Source: Pseudoxanthomonas koreensis (GTDB lineage: Bacteria; Pseudomonadota; Gammaproteobacteria; Xanthomonadales; Xanthomonadaceae). Taken from it: a DNA stretch of 64,000 bases. Position numbers and translations under genes: made by a program. The notes under the pieces were generated by a model, which saw only the letters and a program-made list of their open reading frames with translations, did not search any database and was not told the origin of the DNA. Where the stretch lies: NCBI RefSeq assembly GCF_010093225.1, contig NZ_PDWM01000011.1, forward strand, positions 1 through 64,000, written 5' to 3'. Every line of letters begins with the position of its first letter. Within the stretch, counting starts at the first letter, position 1. This document shows positions 42,501 through 48,945 of this stretch, in pieces.

Positions 42501-43316
42501 ATGCACGACCTGCGCATTTCCCTGGTCCAGGGCGACACCCGCTGGCACGACCCGGCGGCCAACCGCGACTACTACGCCGCGCTGGTTGCACCGCTGGCCG
42601 GCACCACCGACCTGGTGGTGCTGCCGGAGACTTTCACCAGCGGTTTCTCCAACGACGCCATCGACAAGGCCGAAGACATGGACGGGCCGACCGTGGCCTG
42701 GATCCGCGACCAGGCGCGCGCGCTCGGCGCGGTGGTGACCGGCAGCGTGCAGCTGCGCATCGCCGATGGCACGGGCGCTTCGAAGGTGTTCAACCGGCTG
42801 CTGTGGGCCACGCCCGATGGCGGGCTGCAGTGGTACGACAAACGCCACCTGTTCCGCTACGCCGGCGAGCACAGGCGCTACGCCGCCGGGCGCGAGCGCC
42901 TGTGCGTGGAACTGAAGGGCTGGCGGATCAATCCCCAAGTCTGCTACGACCTGCGCTTCCCGGTGTTCTGCCGCAACCGTTTCGACGTGGAGCGGCCGGG
43001 GCAGTTGGACTTCGACCTGCAGGTGTTCGTCGCCAATTGGCCCTCGCCGCGGGCGTACGCGTGGAAGACGCTGCTGCGGGCGCGGGCGATCGAGAACCTG
43101 TGCTACGTGGCGGCGGTGAACCGGGTCGGCGTGGACGGCAACCAGCTGGCCTACGATGGCGACAGCGCGGTGATCGACTTCCTCGGCCAGCCGCAGGTGG
43201 AGGCGCACGGGTGCGAGCAGGTGCTGACCACCACGCTGTCGGCGGCGGCGCTGGCGGCGCACCGCGAGCGCTTCCCGGCCATGCTCGACGCCGACCGCTT
43301 CGACCTGCACCCGTAG
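42501..43316 (+). CDS. Omega-amidase, nitrilase superfamily (YafV-like)
   Basis: A 271-residue carbon-nitrogen hydrolase. The catalytic Glu-Lys-Cys set is visible: Glu in VVLPETFTSGF, Lys in WYDKRHLFRYAGE and Cys in NPQVCYDLRFPVF. The FTSGFSN and YDLRFPVF forms fit omega-amidases that hydrolyse alpha-ketoglutaramate and alpha-ketosuccinamate. It begins 14 bp after the aminotransferase with a good GGAG site. Together they form the transaminase plus omega-amidase route that makes transamination with glutamine irreversible. Confidence 0.9.
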   Translation: MHDLRISLVQGDTRWHDPAANRDYYAALVAPLAGTTDLVVLPETFTSGFSNDAIDKAEDMDGPTVAWIRDQARALGAVVTGSVQLRIADGTGASKVFNRLLWATPDGGLQWYDKRHLFRYAGEHRRYAAGRERLCVELKGWRINPQVCYDLRFPVFCRNRFDVERPGQLDFDLQVFVANWPSPRAYAWKTLLRARAIENLCYVAAVNRVGVDGNQLAYDGDSAVIDFLGQPQVEAHGCEQVLTTTLSAAALAAHRERFPAMLDADRFDLHP

Positions 43317-43371
43317 GGCCGGGCTTGCGCTGTATGCTCGGCGTGCACCGTCACTGCCACCGGAGGTTGCC

Positions 43372-43839
43372 ATGTCCCGTTCCCCGCAAACCCCGATGCC
43401 GCGCCGGCGCGGCCTGAGTCTGGCGCTGCCGGCACTGCTGGCGCTGGTCCTGGCGCCCGCCGCGCAGGCGGCCGGCAACGTCGACTGCAAGCTGCACTTC
43501 AACCTGTCGGGCTGGTCGGCGTTCTACAAGACCGCCAAGGGCAACGGCACCATCACCTGCGACGACGGCAGCAGCCTGCCGGTGCGGATCAGCGCCAAGG
43601 GCGGTGGCATCACCTTCGGCAAGTCCACGATCGAGAACGGCACCGGCGAGTTCTCCGGCGTGCACAACATCCGCGAGACGCTCGGCACCTATGCGGCGGC
43701 CGAAGCGCACGCCGGCGCGGTCAAGTCGAGCAAGGCGCAGGTGATGACCAAGGGCGAGGTTTCGCTGGCCCTGGCCGGCACCGGCAAGGGCTGGGACCTG
43801 GGCGTGGCCTTCGGCAACTTCGTGATCGAGCCGCGCTGA
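43372..43839 (+). CDS. Unrecognised exported protein (155 aa)
   Basis: A signal peptide (Arg-rich start, core LALPALLALVLAPAAQA, cut near AQA-AG) precedes a 120-residue beta-rich domain with GNVDCKLHFNLSGWSAFYKTA, GNGTITCDDGSSLPVRISAKGGG and GKGWDLGVAFGNFVIEPR. Two cysteines (CKLHF, ITCDDG) could form a disulfide. It probably sits in the periplasm or is secreted. I recall similar 'hypothetical proteins' in xanthomonads but no function. Its stop lies only three bases before the end of rluB, transcribed the other way. Confidence 0.75.
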   Translation: MSRSPQTPMPRRRGLSLALPALLALVLAPAAQAAGNVDCKLHFNLSGWSAFYKTAKGNGTITCDDGSSLPVRISAKGGGITFGKSTIENGTGEFSGVHNIRETLGTYAAAEAHAGAVKSSKAQVMTKGEVSLALAGTGKGWDLGVAFGNFVIEPR

Positions 43840-43842
43840 GGG

Positions 43843-45384
43843 TCAGCGCGGACCGCGGTTGCCGCCGCGCGGGGCGCCACCCGGACGCCCGCCGGGGCGC
43901 TGGTTGCCGCCGGGACGGTTGCCGCCGCCGCCGGGCCGCGGGCCTTGGCCGCGCGGGCCGCGGTTGCGGTCCTGCGCATGGCCGTGGCCATGGCCACCGC
44001 CCGGATTGGCGTGGTCGGACGGGAAGTGCGGTGCGTTGCCCGGATGGCCGTACGGACGCGGCTTGCGCGCGCCGGCGCCTTGGCCCTGTGCCTGGCCGCC
44101 GCCGGCAAATCCGCCGCCGCCCGCGCCGCCGCCGGGCCTGCCGCCCGGCTTGCCGTAGCGCGGCTTGCCGCCGGGACCGGCGTTGCGGTGGCCGCTCGGG
44201 CCGGTGCTCACCCCTTCGGGCACGTACCAGGTGCGGAACGCGGCCGGATTACCGTCCGGCAGCGGCTTGGGACCCTTTTCCTTGCGCTGCTTGAACGGCT
44301 TCTGCGACTGCTTGGCCGCCATCTCGCCGCTGACCGTGAGCCCGCCATGCGGCTTCTTGCCGCCGCGGCCGCCGCGACGGTCCTCGCGCACGTGGTCGAA
44401 GCGGCGCAGTTCGCGGCCTTCGTCGGCGGTGTTGTGGCCGTTGACGTAGGCCTGGCCCGGCGCGCGCGCGCCGCCGCCGACGTGCACGGTCGACTTGGCC
44501 GCGCGGCGCTGGCCGATCACCGGCTGCAGGGTCAGGGTCGATGCGGCCGTGTCCTCCAGCGCCAGCGCCTTGCGCAGTGCCTCGACCTGTTCGGCCGGCA
44601 GTTCCTGCGAATGCCCGCGCAGCAGTTCGCGCGGCAGGCCCACCTGGCCGTAGCGGGTGCGCTTGAGCCGGCTGACCTGGCAACCCTGCGATTCCCACAG
44701 GCGCCGCACTTCGCGGTTGCGGCCTTCCTTGACCACGACCTTGAACCAGTCGTGCGAGTCGGTGCCGCCGATGCGTTCGATCTGGTCGAACTTCGCCGGG
44801 CCGTCCTCCAGCGCCACGCCGCGGGCGAGGCGGTCGACGACGTTGTCCGGCACGCTGTCCTGGCCTTCCGGGGCGCGCACGCGCACCACGTACTCGCGCT
44901 CGACCTCGTGCGAGGGATGCATCATCGCGTTGGCGATCTCGCCGTCGGTGGTCAGCAGCAGCAGGCCGCTGGTGTTGATGTCCAGCCGGCCGATCGCGAT
45001 CCAGCGCGCGCCCTTCAGCCGCGGCAGGGACTCGAAGATGGTGGGGCGGCCCTCGGGGTCTTCGCGGGTGGTCACTTCGCCCTCGGGCTTGTTGTAGACC
45101 AGCACGCGCGCCGGCTCGGTCAGGGCCGAGGCGACGAAGGCCTTGCCGTCCAGCTCGACCTTGTCGCCGCTGCGGATGCTCTGGCCGACCTGGGCGGTCT
45201 CGCCGTTGACCTTGACCAGGCCGTCGGCGATGCGCTGCTCCAGCGCGCGGCGCGAACCGAGCCCGGCCTGGGCCAGGACCTTGTGCAGGCGCTCCTCGAC
45301 CTTCGGCGCGGGGGCGGCGGTATTTTCTTCGCCGCGCTTGAGCGAGAGCTTGCCGAGGGGCTTGCGGGGGGTTGGATCATTCAT
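43843..45384 (-). CDS. rluB: 23S rRNA pseudouridine synthase RluB with long Gly/Arg-rich tail
   Basis: A 513-residue RsuA-family enzyme that would isomerise a uridine in 23S rRNA helix 89 (position 2605 in E. coli). The S4 RNA-binding domain is near 30-75 (ERLHKVLAQAGLGSRRALEQ). The catalytic Asp is D135 in IGRLDINTSGLLLL, followed by the EREYVVRV and EGRNREVRRLWES motifs. The catalytic part ends near 270. The remaining 240 residues are low-complexity: first basic, then from about 400 Gly/Arg/Pro/His-rich with RGG-like repeats. E. coli RluB has a shorter extension. The ATG overlaps the scpB stop. Confidence 0.92.
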   Translation of the reverse strand: MNDPTPRKPLGKLSLKRGEENTAAPAPKVEERLHKVLAQAGLGSRRALEQRIADGLVKVNGETAQVGQSIRSGDKVELDGKAFVASALTEPARVLVYNKPEGEVTTREDPEGRPTIFESLPRLKGARWIAIGRLDINTSGLLLLTTDGEIANAMMHPSHEVEREYVVRVRAPEGQDSVPDNVVDRLARGVALEDGPAKFDQIERIGGTDSHDWFKVVVKEGRNREVRRLWESQGCQVSRLKRTRYGQVGLPRELLRGHSQELPAEQVEALRKALALEDTAASTLTLQPVIGQRRAAKSTVHVGGGARAPGQAYVNGHNTADEGRELRRFDHVREDRRGGRGGKKPHGGLTVSGEMAAKQSQKPFKQRKEKGPKPLPDGNPAAFRTWYVPEGVSTGPSGHRNAGPGGKPRYGKPGGRPGGGAGGGGFAGGGQAQGQGAGARKPRPYGHPGNAPHFPSDHANPGGGHGHGHAQDRNRGPRGQGPRPGGGGNRPGGNQRPGGRPGGAPRGGNRGPR

Positions 45385-46250
45385 CAGTTGCTGCTCCGGC
45401 CGGTGCTTTCGTCGTCGGCCTGGGTTTCGGGATCGCCATCGGCCGGGTCGGCCGCGGGCGGGGTGGAGGTGTCTCGGGTGCCTTCGCTGGTGTCTTCGTC
45501 GCTGTCGTCGGACACGTCGGCGTCGATCGCGTCGGCGCCAGCTTCGGCGTCGGCGTCGGTTCCGGCGTCAGCGCCGGGGTCCTGGTCGTCGCCGCCGTCC
45601 GCGTCGTTGGCCGCGCCGTCGTTGCCGGTCTCGTCGGCCGATGCTTCATCGGCGTCGGTTGCGGCCAGGCCGGCCTGCACCGGCGCGGTGTCCGGATCCA
45701 GCGGCAGCTGCGGCTCCAGTTCGCCGATGTCCTTCAGCTCGGACAGCGGCGGCAGTTCGTCCAGGCGCTTGAGCCCGAAATAGTCGAGGAAGCCCTTGGT
45801 GGTGCCGAACAGCGCCGGCTTGCCGGGCACGTCGCGGTGGCCGACCACGCGGATCCATTCGCGCTCTTCCAGCGCCTGGATGATGTTGCTGCTCACCGCC
45901 ACGCCGCGGACCTGTTCGATCTCGCCGCGGGTGATCGGCTGGCGGTAGGCGATCAGCGCCAGGGTTTCCAGGGTGGCGCGGGTGTAGCGGGTCTTGCGCT
46001 CGGTCCACAGCCGCGCGACCCAGCCGTGGACGTCGGCCTTGACCTGGTAGCGGAAGCCCGAGGCGACCTCGACCAGCTCCACGCCGCGGTCTTCGCAGGC
46101 GGCGGCGAGCTGCTCCAGCGCGGCCTCTACGCTGCCGGCCGGGGCCGGGGCGTCCTCGGGGAACAGTGCATGCAGCTGCGCAAGCGCCAGCGGCTGGTTC
46201 GCGGCCAGCAGGGCAGCCTCGACGATACGGTTGATCAGCGCCTGGTCCAT
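45384..46250 (-). CDS. scpB: Segregation and condensation protein ScpB with acidic tail
   Basis: This partner of ScpA and SMC in the condensin complex (288 aa) has winged-helix domains in residues 1-190, with VEAALLAANQPLALAQL, YTRATLETLALIAYRQPITRGEIEQVRGVAVSSNII in parts and LFGTTKGFLDYFGL. From about 195 to the end the protein is an Asp/Glu/Ala/Thr-rich acidic tail of about 90 residues. ATG 46250 opens MDQALINRIVEAALL. It follows scpA by 38 bp and is coupled to rluB, a common order. Confidence 0.93.
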   Translation of the reverse strand: MDQALINRIVEAALLAANQPLALAQLHALFPEDAPAPAGSVEAALEQLAAACEDRGVELVEVASGFRYQVKADVHGWVARLWTERKTRYTRATLETLALIAYRQPITRGEIEQVRGVAVSSNIIQALEEREWIRVVGHRDVPGKPALFGTTKGFLDYFGLKRLDELPPLSELKDIGELEPQLPLDPDTAPVQAGLAATDADEASADETGNDGAANDADGGDDQDPGADAGTDADAEAGADAIDADVSDDSDEDTSEGTRDTSTPPAADPADGDPETQADDESTGRSSN

Positions 46251-46288
46251 GGATCGGTGGTGTCCGGGTTGAAGGGGTGCGCGCGGCG

Positions 46289-47203
46289 TCAGCCCGCGGC
46301 CGGCTCGCTGGCGTCGTCGCCATCGTCGAACTCGCTGTGGAACTGCAGCGGTTCGTTGGTGTTGCCGATCGCCAGCGAGCGCACATAGATCGGTGCCAGC
46401 GGCGCGTCCTGGACGATGTCCAGCAGCTGTTCCTTGGCCAGCTCCAGCAGCGAGAGGAAGGTGACCAGCACGCCGAGCTTGCCTTCCTCGGCGGTGAACA
46501 GCGATTCGAAGCGATGGAACTGGCCGTCGTCCAGCCGCTGCAGTACGTCGCCCATGCGCTGGCGCACACTCAGCGCCTCGCGCCTGATGTGGTGGCCGCT
46601 GAACAGCTCGGCGCGCTTGAGCACGTCGTGCAGGGCCAGCAGCATCTCGCGCAGGTCCACCGCTGGCGGCAGCCTCACCACCGCCCGGTCCGGCACGAAG
46701 GCCTGCACCGGGGTGGTGTCGCGGTCCTGGCGCGGCAGGGCGTCGATGTCCTCGGCAGCCTGCTTGAAGCGCTCGTACTCCTGCAGGCGGCGGACCAGCT
46801 CGGCGCGCGGGTCGGCCTCGTCGCCGTCCTCGCTCACCGGCCGCGGCAGCAGCATCCGCGACTTCACCTCGGCCAGGATCGCGGCCATCACCAGGTATTC
46901 GGCCGCCAGCTCGAAGCGCAGGTCCTGCATCGCGCCGATGTAGTCCACGTACTGGCGGGTGATCTCGGCGACCGGGATGTCGAGGATGTCCAGGTTCTGC
47001 CGGCGGATCAGGTACAGCAGCAGGTCCAGCGGGCCTTCGAAGGCGTCGAGGATGACCTCGAGCGCGTCCGGCGGGATGTACAGGTCCTGCGGGATCTGCA
47101 GCAGCGGCTGCCCATGGACCATCGCCAGCGGCATTTCCTGCTGCTGCGGGGCCGGAGGCGGCTGCGTTGTCGGGGTCGCGTCTTGCGCGGGTTCGGAACT
47201 CAT
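46289..47203 (-). CDS. scpA: Segregation and condensation protein ScpA
   Basis: The kleisin subunit of the SMC complex (304 aa from ATG 47203; an in-frame ATG at 47248 would add 15). Family marks are AFEGPLDLLLYLIRRQNLDILDIPVAEITRQYVDY, LAAEYLVMAAILAEVKSRMLLPRP and the C-terminal winged-helix part with LLELAKEQLLDIVQDAPLAPIYV. The first 40 residues are Gln/Pro-rich and not conserved. It leads the scpA-scpB-rluB operon and diverges from the LacI-type gene across a long intergenic region. Confidence 0.94.
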   Translation of the reverse strand: MSSEPAQDATPTTQPPPAPQQQEMPLAMVHGQPLLQIPQDLYIPPDALEVILDAFEGPLDLLLYLIRRQNLDILDIPVAEITRQYVDYIGAMQDLRFELAAEYLVMAAILAEVKSRMLLPRPVSEDGDEADPRAELVRRLQEYERFKQAAEDIDALPRQDRDTTPVQAFVPDRAVVRLPPAVDLREMLLALHDVLKRAELFSGHHIRREALSVRQRMGDVLQRLDDGQFHRFESLFTAEEGKLGVLVTFLSLLELAKEQLLDIVQDAPLAPIYVRSLAIGNTNEPLQFHSEFDDGDDASEPAAG

Positions 47204-47248
47204 CTGCTCGGAAGCCAGGCCCGGTAGGGGGCGCGCGGCGCTGCGCAT

Positions 47249-47805
47249 GGAGGGCGCACGCCGCGCCTGCGATGGCGGCCGTCGCCGGAGGGCCGGGACG
47301 GGGCGCCGCTACAAGCACATCAATACAGGCCCGGCACCGCATGGGGCGGTGGCCGACAGCCGGGGAGGTCGTCTGCGCGTGGCGGGATGGGGCAGCGGTG
47401 CGGTTCGCCGGGAATGGCGGCACCCGAAGGATGGTCACATCCTGTGGGAGCCCGGGTGTCCCCTTGCCGGCGTGGCCGCTGCTTCCGGCCAACGTGTGAA
47501 AGCAAGGGTAAGCGCTGGCGGCCGGCGCTGTCCAGCGTGGCCGGGAGCGCGGTCAGGACGGGTTGGGCCGCGCCTGGCCGGGAGGGGGCGCGGCGCAGGG
47601 AGCCAGGAAGCCTGCGCCGGACGATCGGGCAGGGCCCGCGCGCGCGCCCCACTTGCAGATGACGACCCGGTCGCCGACCCTGTGAACGGCCCGCACGCGA
47701 CGCGCCGGGGCGAGTCGCCATATTGCGGTGCAACATCGCATAGGCCGCTTATCCCACTGATTCCGGTACGGAATCGCCGATCACAATGGGCCTTTGCATT
47801 GCGCC
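47249..47805. other. Long intergenic stretch, no gene recognised
   Basis: About 560 bp between scpA and the LacI operator. Open frames here are short or mirror each other, with Arg/Gly/Pro-rich translations typical of noncoding GC-rich DNA. I see no tRNA, repeat matching the others, or clear small RNA. It must hold the scpA promoter and the upstream part of the regulator promoter. Confidence 0.5.
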
Positions 47806-47819
47806 TGAAAACGGTTACA
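47806..47819 (+). promoter_or_regulatory. LacI-family operator candidate
   Basis: TGAAAACGGTTACA is an imperfect palindrome with the central CG and TG...CA ends usual for LacI/GalR operators. It lies 42 bp before the ATG of the LacI-type regulator and overlaps the likely core promoter (TTGCAT at 47794-47799). Autoregulation is the simplest reading. Confidence 0.6.
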
Positions 47820-47860
47820 GTGCGGCGGCCGGTCGCCTGATCCGACCGGGAGGGAGCGGG

Positions 47861-48907
47861 ATGGGGCGCCAGGCGGTCACGATCCGCGATGTCGCGCGCG
47901 AGGCCAACGTCTCGGTGGCGACCGTGTCCCGGGCCTTGAACGGGCACAGCAACGTCGCCGAGCCGGTCCGCCAGCTGGTGCTCGAGGTCGCCCGGCGCAT
48001 GCGCTACAGCCCGCACGCCGCCGCGCGCAGCCTGTCCAGCCGCAGCACCCAGACCATCGGCGTGGTCCTGCCGGACCTGCACGGCGAATTCTTCTCCGAA
48101 CTGATCCGTGGCATCGACGCGCGCGCGCGCAGCGCCGGCCGCCACCTGCTGCTGTCCAGCTACCACGGCGACCCGGAAGAGCAGGCCGCCGCGCTGCGCG
48201 CCATGCGCGGGCGGGTGGACGGCCTGCTGGTGATGTCGCCGTATGCCTCGCGGCCGGGCTTCCTGACCGAGAACCTGCCGCAGCCGCTGCCGGTGGTGCT
48301 GATGAACACCCGCCAGGACGAGCCTTCCTGGCCTGCGTTCGAGATCGACAACCACGCCGGCGCGATGGCGATGACCACGTACCTGCTGTCGCTGGGCCAC
48401 CGCCACATCGCCTTCATCGGCGGACCCGAACACAACCACGACGCCAGCGAGCGCCTGCGCGGTTTCCGCGACGCGATCGCCGCGCATCCGGGTGCGCGCG
48501 GCAGCGAATTCCCGGGCGACTTCGACGACGCCTCCGGGCACCGCGCCGGGCGCGCGATCGCCGCGGCGAAGGAGCGCCCCGACGCGGTGTTCGCGGCCAA
48601 CGACATGATGGCGCTCGGCTGCCATTACGCATTCGCCCAGGCCGGCGTCGACGTGCCCGGCGAAATCGCACTGGCGGGCTTCGACGACATCCCGCTGGCG
48701 CGCTTCATTCACCCGTCATTGACGACGATGAGGGTGAGTATCGACGAACTCGGTGACAGCGCATTGAAGCGACTGCTCGCGCTGATCGAGGCGGGCGAAC
48801 CGGCGGTGGCCGAGCGCCACGTGCTGGTGCCGGAACTGGTTGTGCGCCAGTCGAGCGGAACACCGGTGGCGGCCAAGGCCGGTCCCGGCAAGAAGAAGAA
48901 AACCTAG
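47861..48907 (+). CDS. LacI-family transcriptional regulator
   Basis: A 348-residue sugar-responsive repressor or activator. The helix-turn-helix and hinge are VTIRDVAREANVSVATVSRALNG and RRMRYSPHAAARSLSSR (residues 6-55). The periplasmic-binding-like effector domain follows with TIGVVLPDLHGEFFSELIRGI, GLLVMSPYAS, FIGGPEHNHDASERLRGF, VFAANDMMALGCHYAF and GFDDIPLARFIHPSLTTMR. ATG 47861 follows AGGGAG. TonB receptor and glycosidase genes begin 38 bp downstream, so it probably controls the glucan locus and its own promoter. The inducer is unknown. Confidence 0.93.
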   Translation: MGRQAVTIRDVAREANVSVATVSRALNGHSNVAEPVRQLVLEVARRMRYSPHAAARSLSSRSTQTIGVVLPDLHGEFFSELIRGIDARARSAGRHLLLSSYHGDPEEQAAALRAMRGRVDGLLVMSPYASRPGFLTENLPQPLPVVLMNTRQDEPSWPAFEIDNHAGAMAMTTYLLSLGHRHIAFIGGPEHNHDASERLRGFRDAIAAHPGARGSEFPGDFDDASGHRAGRAIAAAKERPDAVFAANDMMALGCHYAFAQAGVDVPGEIALAGFDDIPLARFIHPSLTTMRVSIDELGDSALKRLLALIEAGEPAVAERHVLVPELVVRQSSGTPVAAKAGPGKKKKT

Positions 48908-48945
48908 ACGAAACACCCGCTGCATCACTCCTGGGAGGGAAATCG

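Noticed and set aside
47449-47480. Partial REPIN core (TGTGGGAGCCCG) in the scpA-lacI gap
   Set aside because: Only about nine bases match and there is no inverted partner arm.
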